Origin: Plasmopara viticola
Taxonomy: Eukaryota; Oomycota; Peronosporomycetes; Peronosporales; Peronosporaceae
Direction: 5' to 3'
DNA: 64,000 bases
Assembly (NCBI GenBank): GCA_001695595.3
Contig: MBPM02000042.1
Location: forward strand, 62,001 to 126,000
The notes beneath the pieces were generated by a model, which searched no databases, had not been told where the DNA came from, and saw only the letters and a list, made by a program, of their open reading frames with translations. A program made the translations under genes and the position numbers. Of this stretch, positions 49,362 through 58,779 are shown piece after piece; within the stretch, counting starts at the first letter, position 1; each line of letters opens with the position of its first letter.

Positions 49362-50231
49362 TTATTGGCAACTCAACTCGGGCAAATCCATCGATGACAT
49401 CGATGCTGTGGACGCCGTGGATACGCCACTGCACTCACTCATACTTCTGTTTTTGCGAGGAGAGCTTGCTACCTCCCTTGCAAGAGCAAGCTGATTCCTT
49501 CGCTTGAGCATTTCCACACGACATTTCATTGCCTCGACCTGTCCTAGCCAACGCTCATCCTTTTCAAAGTCCAACAATCGGGATGTAGAGTTTTCGATTT
49601 TCGTCGCAAAAGCAGCGTAGCTAGTGCGCGGGCCGCGAATACGAGTGGAAATTGGTGTGGGTGGGGGTACAAAGTGCGGTTGAATCCTGTCGGTTGAGAT
49701 AGTGGAAAACATCTGAACAGGCGGCACATTATCTGACGAGGGCTTACGAACTGAAGACGCAGCGAGGTGATACTCGCGCGATTTTGGCGGCGGGATTTTG
49801 CTTATGGGTAAAGAGTAGTCCTGCGTGAGCCTCGGCGGCGACGACACTGGGGCTGTGGGTAAATCACTAATGTCTTGGTTACTAGGTTGGTGGATGCTCT
49901 CTTTCTTTTCCTCCTCCTGTACTTCATCATCGCCTCTCATCACTTCTACCTTCTCAATCTGTTCTTGCTCGACTTGTTCTTGTTCCCTCTGCTGTTGCAC
50001 TCCTTTATCCTGCACCTCGGATCCACCCACGGTGAGCTGACCATGGACAATTCGTACAGTCTTGGTGGGCACGATTATCGGGACCTCCTCCACCACCCCC
50101 AAAGCATCATAGTACGATACTAGCCCGTGCACGTTGCCGCGTCCTAGAGACTCGGGTGTATGTGCAGGCTCGTCCGTGTCCATAGAACAGGCCATCTTTT
50201 CAAACATCTCTACGATGGTGCGCACTGTCAT
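49362..50231 (-). CDS. Low-complexity protein of unknown function
   Basis: This single exon encodes 289 residues. The N-terminal 50 residues look folded (TVRTIVEMFEKMACSMD, then LVSYYDALGVVEEVPIIVP). Next comes a Gln/Glu-rich helix (QQQREQEQVEQEQIEK), then a long Pro/Ser-rich disordered stretch. A helix at about 225-265 reads DFEKDERWLGQVEAMKCRVEMLKRRNQLALARE, and the tail is Ser-rich. Short motifs plus disorder suggest a scaffold or cytoskeletal regulator, but no family is recognised. It is on the same strand as the COPI-associated gene, 263 bp upstream of it. Confidence 0.7.
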   Translation of the reverse strand: MTVRTIVEMFEKMACSMDTDEPAHTPESLGRGNVHGLVSYYDALGVVEEVPIIVPTKTVRIVHGQLTVGGSEVQDKGVQQQREQEQVEQEQIEKVEVMRGDDEVQEEEKKESIHQPSNQDISDLPTAPVSSPPRLTQDYSLPISKIPPPKSREYHLAASSVRKPSSDNVPPVQMFSTISTDRIQPHFVPPPTPISTRIRGPRTSYAAFATKIENSTSRLLDFEKDERWLGQVEAMKCRVEMLKRRNQLALAREVASSPRKNRSMSECSGVSTASTASMSSMDLPELSCQ

Positions 50232-50607
50232 GCTGCTCTTCGACGTGAGCTCCCAATTGCTACGATTTGATAATCTTCGGGCTGCAAGCTATAAATGACG
50301 AATGAAAAATTACGCTTACAAAAATATCGACGCAATTGACGATCGGTGCGTTGGGAAAGATGACAGACGTGCGAGTTGGTGGCTAGAATCACAGTATTTG
50401 ATCTATAGGTTTTGCACTCCTGACAATTCCAATTGGCTATATATATGGACAGTGGGATGATACTAGCTTGCAGAGCCAGTGTGGGGTGGACCAAGACGCT
50501 GAGGATGAGGGCCAAAGCAATTTATAGCATAGGGCGCTCTCTATTACCATGCAAAAAGGTCATACGATCCTGATCAAATCACTTGCAGTTGCATGTCGAG
50601 CCGACGA

Positions 50608-50644
50608 ACAATGTGCTATATAGTAGTACTATATAGCACATTGT
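50608..50644. repeat. Perfect 37-bp palindrome
   Basis: The left arm ACAATGTGCTATATAGTA (50608-50625) and right arm TACTATATAGCACATTGT (50627-50644) are exact reverse complements around a single G. Without a real loop it would extrude as a cruciform, or represent a pair of abutting inverted repeat ends from an excised element. Confidence 0.95.
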
Positions 50645-50650
50645 ACACAT

Positions 50651-50673
50651 TGATGTACTATAATAGTACATCA
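50651..50673. repeat. Second short palindrome, 10-bp arms
   Basis: TGATGTACTA (50651-50660) and TAGTACATCA (50664-50673) are exact reverse complements around TAA. It starts six bases after the larger palindrome and shares the core TACTATA/TAGTA with it, so the two may be products of one event. Confidence 0.9.
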
Positions 50674-50725
50674 TAGCTGCCTCCAAGGGTGCTTAGGGGT
50701 ACGCTCGATGCCTTCTTAGGGGTAG

Positions 50726-51484
50726 GAAGAGCGGACGATCCGTCCGCTAAAACCTCAGTTGAGGTTAGTTCGTGAGACTTTATTCTCGAAGTTGCCGTGT
50801 GAGATTGAAGGATGGCGCGGAAATGGTTCCAGCTCTGTGACGTCGGCGACTTCTGTTGCTGTGGATGTTGAGGATGTGGATACGTTGCGGAAGGAAGTGA
50901 AGAAGGAGTGTCCGAGCGCTCTTGCGAACGCTCTTGCGGTGACGTGTGACCACAACTTAACGGAACAAGACACTGTGGGGAGCTCGGTATCTTTGGCGTT
51001 GAAGGACGAGATGGCCGATGTTGTAGTCGTCGCTCGAAATACTGAGCTGGACTTCGCGATTTTGAAGTCTTCAAAACCCAGATCATTCATTGCCCCATGG
51101 AATGGAAGCACAGATGATCTGGAATCACGTTGCGATCTTGTGTTGACATCTTTTCGACTCGGAATCGACGAATACCAAGATCCGTACAAGGGCAAACTGG
51201 GATTCGCACCGGCAGCGTGCATTGCCATCAGTTTACACAGAAGGCACATCATGTTTTCGTGTCCAACCTACGCTGGAGATTCTGGCGCCGCGCTTATTGT
51301 GAAAGATGGATGCCTTGTTGGTATTCAACAGGAAACAATCAATGAACTCCGCGAAGAGATCGAACGCAAGAAAGTCATCAAGGATCGCTTGAATGATGTG
51401 GAGGAGTTTCTGGACAACATTGCGAGAAGCGGACTAGCGCAAGGCTGCTCAGGTCTTTTAGTTCATGAGTTTAAGACGCAGTGA
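50726..51484 (+). CDS. Trypsin-like serine protease domain frame, 5' end unclear
   Basis: The frame opens after a stop at 50723 and runs 252 codons without an ATG before the domain, so it needs an upstream exon (a possible acceptor is the TAG at 50723-50725) or is 5'-truncated. The chymotrypsin-fold signature is readable in order: LAVTCDHNLT (His; family TAAHC), DVVVVARNTELDFAILKS (Asp; family DIALLKL), and CPTYAGDSGAALIVKDGCLVGI (Ser in GDSG, with Ala for the final Gly of GDSGG). A charged helix follows near the C-terminus. All three catalytic residues seem present. No signal peptide or viral hallmark is seen. It lies 0.7 kb left of the endogenous virus and could be a host gene, a passenger or a viral gene. 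Confidence 0.65.
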   Translation, partial: EERTIRPLKPQLRLVRETLFSKLPCEIEGWRGNGSSSVTSATSVAVDVEDVDTLRKEVKKECPSALANALAVTCDHNLTEQDTVGSSVSLALKDEMADVVVVARNTELDFAILKSSKPRSFIAPWNGSTDDLESRCDLVLTSFRLGIDEYQDPYKGKLGFAPAACIAISLHRRHIMFSCPTYAGDSGAALIVKDGCLVGIQQETINELREEIERKKVIKDRLNDVEEFLDNIARSGLAQGCSGLLVHEFKTQ

Positions 51485-52199
51485 GCGAGTAGTGCGAATT
51501 GATGAGTTCATAAATTAATGGCACATCTCAGTCACGAAAAACGGTGTCACAACGAATGATACATCCTCGGTGGCCAAAATCGGAGCGTGCCGTCGCGAAC
51601 CCACATTTAATGACCACGGACCATGGCATGAGATACCATGAATTCATGATCGGATTGGACCAAAAAATTTGAAATTCATGACCGCGTAAAATTGGTATTG
51701 TACCGACAAAAAAAGGCGACCACCTTTATTCTAGCTATCAGAAGCAACGAGATCAGTTATGACTTCAGATAAATGCGGACTAGCTCAACTCCATTTTATT
51801 ATATGCTTTTTCTATTTACCCCCTATATTCCCTTTTACTTATTGTAAAATTCTTTATGAAACTGAAAAAAAGATAGACACCTGGACACTGAGATATATAG
51901 ATTGATCTAGAGTTGCTATCGTTGCTTCTAATGAAAACAAAGATGCACATTATAGTTGGACGCAAGCCGGACACAATGCCGCTCACAACAATGAGCTTGG
52001 CATCTAAGTGTATCGAAACATAGCAATACCCCCTGTTTCGTAAAGGATACAAAATAATTCACACATGGACACTCCAATATTGTCGATTTCGCTAACGTGT
52101 CGTACTCATATAATATTAAGCGAAGACACTATAAACTGATGAGTCCATCTTAAGCGAAGAATATATAGAATATCAAAATATAGCTTTAGTAATATAACA
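51485..52199. other. Non-coding left flank of the endogenous virus
   Basis: This is AT-rich sequence with no convincing frame. It probably contains the left end of the viral element and the promoter of its first gene. The sequence AAGCGAAGA occurs twice just upstream of the first viral ORF (about 52120 and 52153). I did not find a terminal inverted repeat pairing with the right end near 61.44 kb. Confidence 0.5.
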
Positions 52200-52562
52200 A
52201 TGTGCAACTTTATCAAAAAGAACGGAGAACAGTGTTTGCTAGCTTGCAACAAGGATCGCTGCGGTAAGCACGCGATTAGTATTGATCGAGAGGAAATTAT
52301 TGTCGTTGAGACTAAAATAATAGAAGAAATATCGCCACAACCGAGTACCCCAGCTATTGCTGAGGTTGTTCATACACCACCCCCATCGGTGATCAAGCCC
52401 GTCGAGGTCTCGAATATCAATGTAAGCAAAGATCTAGAATTGGATGAGTCGATTCTCGCACCGGTGATTGCGAATAGCGTGGTATATAAGAAGGATCAAA
52501 GTTCGGAATCAGAATTAAATAATTCGAATGATCACAGAAGAGATCGCAGAAGCGGAAAGTGA
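52200..52562 (+). CDS. Small viral protein with N-terminal Cys/His cluster
   Basis: This 120-codon frame is one of the few undisturbed viral frames. It opens MCNFIKKNGEQC and then CNKDRCGKH, a Cys/His cluster that could bind one zinc. It continues with a Pro-rich, then acidic, linker. The end overlaps the primase start (52528) by 35 bases, as in compact viral genomes. Function unknown; possibly nucleic-acid binding. Confidence 0.6.
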   Translation: MCNFIKKNGEQCLLACNKDRCGKHAISIDREEIIVVETKIIEEISPQPSTPAIAEVVHTPPPSVIKPVEVSNINVSKDLELDESILAPVIANSVVYKKDQSSESELNNSNDHRRDRRSGK

Positions 52563-54727
52563 GTTCTTCTTCGAGCAGAACATCAAAACGGGCAAAGTAA
52601 AGCGAATTGACGTAAAAGAAAATTTCTTAGACACCATGGATGTTATTGGAGCGCTTAACAAATACATTGCCAGCTAGAACTTGGATATTAAAGTATCGGA
52701 AATGATTGACAGCAATGCGTACTTTGGTGGATATCGCTATTGCTTTAACATTCAAAAAGGCAACAAAACGCTAAGACATTTCTATTGTAAGAGCGAACAG
52801 ATGATGATCAACATACCAAACATGATTGACGAGCTGAATGTTATTCAATACTGTGTTTCAAAAAAGATTTACGATCATCGTCTATACGACCTGTGTTGGT
52901 TGATGAAGTGGTCATGGTTCAATGACAACAACAATACTTGAAACTTGGCGGGTATGCTATACAAGAAACAACACTTCGATCTTGGTCTGATGCGTAAAAC
53001 TTATTTGTGTATTCAACAGACAATGACAGATCGGTTTGATCAAGCTGCCGCATTGAGAGTGTTTAACGATTGGGAAACATGTAAGTATCATCCTAAATTG
53101 ACTGAGTCCCATATCAAATCTATCGCTGGTGAAACTAATCTAATCGAATACAACAAGTGAAAAACAAAATATGAACCGAAGGAAATCAAGAAAAAGAAAG
53201 AAAAGAAAGATAAGAAAAATATTTACCTTTTTGTTCCTCATTTTCCGAAGTTTCATATCTACTACGAAAAGGGAATGCCGCCAATCTTCGATTGTAAGAA
53301 AACAGAAACGTATCTTGATGTTATCAATCTAAAGAAAGGAGCTGCTGCAATGGAGAGACTCTACAAGTTTATTAAGAACAACATTGCTTACATCTTGCAA
53401 GGCAGAAACGGATACTACTGGACCAAGAATCGGGATGCATTCGGAATAATTAATTACCTGGTTGTCAAAGATATCAGATAGTTTGATATGATGTTTGACA
53501 TCAACAATGCGATTGAAGTTGACGACGATGGACAAATAATGACTGATAACACAGAATTTGATACAGATAGCATTATGCGTTTGCCATTACGCGATATAAT
53601 CTACCACTATCGTGATGATATCACATACGGTAAGATCGATTTTATGCCATACCATGCCAAGACGGGAGCTTGCGACAGTCAATTGAACAAATTCGATTGG
53701 AACTCGAACGAAGTTTTTAACAAATTCAATGGATTCGTTCATACCTTCGATCCTAACTTTGTTGTCGATGAAACGAAGTTCAACTGCTTTACAGTGCATA
53801 TCAAACACATTTGAGGTGGTGGTCGGGAGATATTCTGAGCTACAAAATGAAGTTGTTTGCATGGTATGTTTAAAGACCATACGAAAAGTCAGGGGTATGT
53901 GTTGTGCTTGAGGGAGGAGAGGGGTATGGGAAAAACACGATTTACGAGATTCTCTTCAATCATGTAATTGGAAAGAAGTATTGCATGGAAACGCCCAAGA
54001 TTAAAATCTTGACTGGTCGATTCAATGCGTCGCGCGAGCATAAGATTATTACTGTCCTTAACGAAGCAGCTAATGTTAAGCAATCTTCGCATGAAGACCA
54101 AAATGAGCTGAAGGATTGCATTACTGAGCCGACATGTATAATTGAGAGAAAAGGTATCGACCCATCTCGAGTCAAAGACTGCAACAATATTGTTATTGCG
54201 TTTAATAACTCATCCAGCGTGAAAGCGACGAACCAAATGCGTCGATTCGTATATTTACTTTGCAAAAGTGATCGTATCGGGGAAACAGCCTGCTTCGATC
54301 AGATACGCAAACAGTTTATCAAAGCCGATGGCGGTATTCATGTTTATCATTATCTCATGAGCATTGACCTGGAAGAATTTCACCCACAGAATGATGCACC
54401 GATTCAATGGCTTACTGAATGTGTAGCGAATGGAACCAGTAGCAGAATTTTCAGCACCGTTCAGTTAAATCAAACACCAAGTACTTTAGAGTTCGTATCC
54501 ATTGATAATATGCTCACAAAATTTACCCAGTGGATGATCGAGGAATCAAGAGACACATCATCATATACACGAAATCGTTTCTCGAAGACTCTAAGATCCT
54601 TGGATCTAATTTTAAAAAGCATGTCGATCGAGTGCGTCGAAGAGGATACGACCTATCCGTTGATTCTCTCAGAGAAATGATTATCAAACACACTCGACGA
54701 ACTGACTTGTTCGATGATAAACAGTAA
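52528..54727 (+). pseudogene. Viral primase-SF3 helicase, broken
   Basis: From ATG 52528 one frame continues to 53812 but is cut by stops at 52675 (TAG), 52939 (TGA), 53158 (TGA), 53479 (TAG) and 53812 (TGA). The helicase continues in another frame from about 53900, with a further frameshift near 54610, to 54727. The helicase part has Walker A GGEGYGKNTIYE, Walker B-like KIITVLNEAA, the sensor segment NNIVIAFNNSS (motif C) and a finger motif MRRFV, as in D5/DUF5906 helicases. Downstream of the second stop lies NLAGMLYKK with the expected Trp position replaced by TGA, resembling the PriCT segment. The protein would be about 730 residues. Family knowledge: D5-type primase-helicases drive replication in giant-virus relatives. 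Confidence 0.85.
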
Positions 54728-54793
54728 TCAATCGAAAGTTAGGACCACTATTAGATTAAAGATGCGATGTATGAAAAAATAAATCTTGGAAGC

Positions 54794-55318
54794 TCAACTC
54801 TCATGCTGAGCTTCCATCCATCTGATATGCTTTTGAGATTTGAAGTGATATGTTCTACCTCGATATTGATAACGACCGCCGCATTCACAGACAACCTTCT
54901 CAACAAGTCTGGCTTTATTGAGCTCATTGTATTGCTTGCATTCCTCGGTGAGCACCTCTTTATTGTCTTCCCAGTATTTCTTTGTATTCACTTTTTGCTT
55001 TTGTCTTTTTAACAGTACAAACGGTGGTACCTTATTCACACAAATTTTTCTGGATCTGTTGATCCATAAAGTTTCATAAGCGTGCAGCTGATATCTATCA
55101 GCAACTTCATACTGCTTGATCAACATAATCTTAAATTCGTATGGACCATACTATCGGAAGTATGAATAAATAGCGATTTCGCTTGCTGTTTTGCCTTTAT
55201 CTCAACGCTTGAACTGAGACCGATGTCCGATCATACGATGCTTGAGTTGATTAAATGTACTACCAACGTAGCAAATGTCGCTTTGGCTACAAATGATTTT
55301 ATAAACTGAACCGATCAT
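54794..55318 (-). pseudogene. Viral GIY-YIG endonuclease with zinc-binding tail, broken
   Basis: One frame of 175 codons holds two internal stops (TGA and TAG) near 55205-55150. Before them VYKIICSQSDICYVGST is the GIY-YIG core (here VYKI and CYVGST), followed by LKHRMIGH with the conserved basic helix. After the stops come AIYSYFR and YGPYEFKIMLIKQYEV. The C-terminus has CECGGRYQYRGRTYHFKSQKH, a CxC..H..H zinc-binding tail often fused to viral GIY-YIG nucleases. It converges with the primase-helicase. Family knowledge: such nucleases act in homing or virus competition; the role here is unknown. Confidence 0.8.
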
Positions 55319-55349
55319 GACTATTGTTATACTTATAGCATAACTAAAG

Positions 55350-55814
55350 TTATCCCAATCGAAAGCTTCCGCAATTAATGCGACGACGAGTCATGGGTGG
55401 AGCCATTCCTACTCCGCTCACATCCTTCACCAAACCACGCAATGGAGCAGCTTCAGGTCCAGCCGCGGTAGCAATTCCGTCCAGAAGTTCAGAAGTGATT
55501 GGCATCCAATTTGACTTGAGGAAAGTCCATGCAGCACTAGCACCCTTCTTAATACCATTCCAGAGCTTACCCCAGAAGCCAGAGCCACTAAGTCCTGATT
55601 GTGAACGAGCACGTAGAACTTCGCCGTGACACATATGTAATGTTGTTCCTTTTCCAGATTCATAAGCCTTTACTAGTTTCTTGTAATTCTCAGGATGAAA
55701 ATAATGCGAATGGCCTTTGTTCAACTGGGAGTGGCTTGCTTAAACGAATGGGTTTGCCATTAGGATTTTAACCACCTGCGCATGACTCAAATCGACAGCA
55801 AATTCCTTGTACAT
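55350..55814 (-). pseudogene. Minor-capsid-like viral protein with amphipathic region, one stop
   Basis: From ATG 55814 the frame encodes MYKEFAVDLSHAQVVKILMANPFV, one TAA near 55740, then LNKGHSHYFHPENYKKLVKAYESGKGTTLHM and GSGFWGKLWNGIKKGASAAW, ending RRRINCGSFRLG: 155 codons in total. The layout is a two-helix DNA- or scaffold-like start, then a glycine-rich amphipathic helix, then a basic C-terminus. It resembles the small Polinton/PLV minor-capsid proteins related to adenovirus pX/pVI, which are membrane-active in assembly. No catalytic residues. It faces away from the recombinase start. Confidence 0.6.
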
Positions 55815-55860
55815 CTAAATTGATTATCTAGACTACTCTTATACAGAGCGAGAGAAAAAA

Positions 55861-57146
55861 ATGCCAAAGGTTAATAATTCCAAAACACTCAGTCTGGATG
55901 AAATTAAAGTATTATCACTCGTGATATCAGAATGGGGAGCGAGTATGAGAATTTGTCCGACACTACGGTAAATCTATACACCAGACAACTGATCAAGCTT
56001 TACAAGGCCGGCGTTGCGAAACAGCAATTGTCCTCTAATGAGTTCATTTCCAATATTTACTATCCAAACAAAACGACGATGCTTCTTTTCAAAAGACGTT
56101 CAAGGTTCAAAACTCAAGTATCATTGCGCTTCTGATGAGCATCTATACAAGCAAAGAGAGTCTCATACTAACACTGAAAGCCATGTGCAGAATAATCATA
56201 AACAGATTTCGTGATGCATTTGCATACTATAATACGATTCGAAAAAAATTGAGCAAGCAAAACAAAGCTGAAAAGCTACACAAAGAACTAACACCAGAGG
56301 ATGAGAAAAAGTATATCAGCTATGAAGAGGTGATGTTCGTTCCAGGTACAGTTGCAAAGGTGCTCACCGACACGTATGGTAAAGTATTTCTATCTCGAGC
56401 CGGGTTTGAGCAGCTAGCCAAACCAAAGAGATCTGATTACTTGAAGCTTGTATTAATAACATCACGTTGTGGTTGAACGTGCATTATCCACTTCGTTTGT
56501 TCTAACTGAGCGTTCTTCTCACTCCAGAAAAAGATGCAAATTACCTCCAAGGAGACGTTTTACATCTCAATGATTTCAAGAATGTTCGTCTCATGGGACC
56601 ACAAACTTTCAGTTGGATAGCTTCACGATGCGCTTGATTAAGTCCTACCTGGACTTCTTGGCTAAAACGCTTGGTGAGCAGCCTAGTAAGCTACTATGGC
56701 GTATTCTCAATCGACAGCCAGGTGAGTGTGATTATACGAATTCAAGCAATAGCTTTAGTCAGATTCTATCGAAGCTCTTTCTAAAATACAATGGAAAGCC
56801 AATGTCAATGATTATGATCCGGCATATTGCTGAGTCTTATTTGGTCCAATCGCCAGCTTATGCTAAACTTACGAATCGCGAGAAGAACGATCTACACGCC
56901 AAACTACTACACAGCACCATGGCTGCTAACACGAGCTACAACAAGATTGCAAAACGAGCAAATGCTTCCGAAATATCATTTGAACCAGACGATGCATACC
57001 ATGCTTCCGAGCCTCCTGCAAAGCCCGCTACAGCCCCACCTTCAAAGCTCGTGAGCAGACCTAAAGACCGTCGGGAGCGCATATTCCATGGTGCTTTCAC
57101 ACCTACTGGCAGTGACAAGCCGCTTGAAATTGACATCTTTGAGTAG
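55861..57146 (+). pseudogene. Viral tyrosine recombinase, broken
   Basis: The start MPKVNNSKTLSLDEIK (55861) passes through frame changes near 55930, 56110 and 56450-56600 to a 177-codon open tail. The N-terminal half has helical core-binding character (TVNLYTRQLIKLYKAG). The middle has LAKPKRSDYLKL, near the expected first catalytic Arg. The tail has NGKPMSMIMIRHIAES (HxxR box, with Arg-His kept) and LLHSTMAANTSYNKI (His and the nucleophilic Tyr), in the order of Polinton-like virus recombinases. A Pro-rich tail follows. Family knowledge: these enzymes integrate the viral circle at a target site. At least three breaks rule out activity. Confidence 0.7.
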
Positions 57147-57177
57147 TTATTTGAACTAACATACAAAGCAGTCATGG

Positions 57178-57612
57178 AGCAAATACAATAGAGACCAGAC
57201 CGAAAAGCTGGTCCATTCCATGTAGAATTTCATGAACTCCAAGCTTGCTTAAGAAGCGACAAATCTCAAGTTAATATAAAAACAATGCTTGTGTATCATG
57301 CATTCGTTGATCTCTGGCGAATGATCGAAGAGGATAAAAGCTTTGACGAGGCTTTTGTTTGACCATCTTGATGAGCCTGAGCGCGACTTTATAAGATACT
57401 GCTTAGACAAATGCAAAATTACTTCACGCGGGTTCGAAAGGGCGTATAATCAACTTTTATATGGTTTTGTCAAGCGTCTAAAGATGCTCGAAGGTGCAAA
57501 AACCATTGGCGATGATTCTCCACTGATAAAAACGGAAATAAAGTCAATCCTTGACAAATTATACGAAAAAATGTATTTTCGGCATCGTACTCCAGCCAAT
57601 TTAAGCGTCTGA
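57178..57612 (+). pseudogene. Small viral protein of unknown function, probable frameshift
   Basis: A frame with GPFHVEFHELQACLRS and MLVYHAFVDLWRMIEEDKS runs to about 57360. A second frame, open from 57343, continues FDHLDEPERDFIRYCLDKCK and FERAYNQLLYGFVKRLKMLEGA. The two read as one helical protein with a single frameshift near 57350. The mix of acidic and aromatic residues in long helices is typical of structural accessory proteins. No motif recognised. It lies between the recombinase and the convergent small minus-strand ORF. Confidence 0.4.
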
Positions 57613-57627
57613 TAAAGCTTGAAATCT

Positions 57628-57942
57628 CTAAGATATATTGAAATTCAAAAGAGCTGACGTATCGATATAGCGAGAATTCTTCTTCTTTTTTTGTTCCTTA
57701 GCAAGATGACTAATACTGATCTTCTGAAGCTGATAAAACAACGTTTCAATATTTGTCGAGCCGTAGTCATTTCTGGATGGCACTACAGGTTTTGAGTGAT
57801 CTACCTCGCCTGATCCATCAATCTCCATTGCCTGGGGCATTAATTTTCGTCGAATTCTCTTTCGTCGATGCATGTTTCTTTCTTTTGGATAGTATATGCA
57901 AGTAGATAAAATGAGCTTTCCAAATCTGTTAAATTTGAACAA
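57628..57942 (-). CDS. Small basic viral protein, unknown
   Basis: The frame is open for 104 codons; the likely start is the internal Met giving MHRRKRIRRKLMPQAMEIDG (about 57873), 82 residues. It is strongly basic at both ends (RRKRIRRK and KEQKKKKN), so nucleic-acid binding is plausible. No break is seen, but the short length makes that a weak statement. It converges with the preceding small ORF and diverges from the capsid gene. Confidence 0.4.
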   Translation of the reverse strand: MFKFNRFGKLILSTCIYYPKERNMHRRKRIRRKLMPQAMEIDGSGEVDHSKPVVPSRNDYGSTNIETLFYQLQKISISHLAKEQKKKKNSRYIDTSALLNFNIS

Positions 57943-57959
57943 TCAAGTGGCTACTCACC

Positions 57960-58751
57960 AGTTCCGATATCGATACTCGCAGCCAATCGACTCCAGTCAG
58001 TAGAAATCGCACTAGGATCAATATCTATCTACTACTCGTGGCGAGCAATTCTGCTCAGCGTCAAAGCAATAGCTTCAAGATTATATGGCCGACGGCTTCT
58101 ACTACAACTACTTATTTATTCACACTCCCTGATGGCACATATTCAGCAAGCGACATCAACAACTACCTCCAATACTTTTGCAATCAGAAAAAATCTTTGT
58201 CTGATTAATAACATGACCGGACAATACTACTATTTCGTCTCATGCGCCGAGAATCCTTCCAGTGATGCTCTACAGTTTAGTTTGCAGCCAGTGAAGAATA
58301 TTACTGGATACACATCTGCTAGCGGATTTCCAACGATACCAGCTACTGCATACACGCCTCAGCTCCAAGTAGATAATGCTGCTTTCGGAATTATCATCGG
58401 ATTCAGCCCAGCTACATATCCAGCGGCTCAAACGACTTGTTTTATGCGGTTAAAAGCAATTTGATGCCTCAGATAGACCCGACAGCCGCTGTTGTTATTT
58501 CTTGTTCAAATCTCTACAATCCAATCGCAAACAACAATCAAGTACTACACACATTCACGTCTGCTGGGGTTGAATATGGCGGTCTAATCACAACGTCTCA
58601 AGGACAAGGATTAGCGTATTGTCCAAGGAAAGGAACCGATTCAAAATTGACGCTATCATTTCTCGATCAGAATACGATCCCTCTTGGTATCATTGATAAC
58701 AACGTATGCATTCGTTTGTTAATTCGACCGAAAAAATGCAACAGTGAATAA
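57960..58751 (+). pseudogene. Penton-like single jelly-roll capsid protein, frameshifted
   Basis: Four successive blocks in changing frames read as one protein. They are SISIYYSWRAI (about 58018-58050), then SNSFKIIWPTASTTTTYLFTLPDGTYSASDINNYLQYF (about 58067-58180), then LINNMTGQYYYFVSCAENPSS to AAFGIIIGFSPATYP (58200-58435), then FYAVKSNLMPQIDP and CSNLYNPIANNNQVLHTFTSAGVEYGGLI to LSFLDQNTIPLGIID (58450-58740). The YYSW, LPDGTYSxxDIN, IGFxPGxYP-like and NLYNP..VLHTF blocks occur in that order in a conserved protein of Polinton-like viruses. I take it as the minor (penton-type) jelly roll. The exact capsid role is inferred. At least three frameshifts; about 245 residues in all. Confidence 0.6.
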
Positions 58752-58779
58752 TCGCTGACAACTAATTGACATTTTTTCT

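Larger units (their letters stand above)
50232..50725. other. Intergenic region with two palindromes
   Basis: The region lies between the start of the unknown disordered protein and the protease-like frame. Two palindromes sit next to each other at 50608-50644 and 50651-50673 (listed separately). No other gene or RNA is visible. Confidence 0.6.

Noticed and set aside
50658..51086. 142-codon minus-strand frame opposite the protease
   Set aside because: It is the complement of the protease codons with Ser/Pro-rich random content; the plus frame shows His, Asp and Ser motifs.
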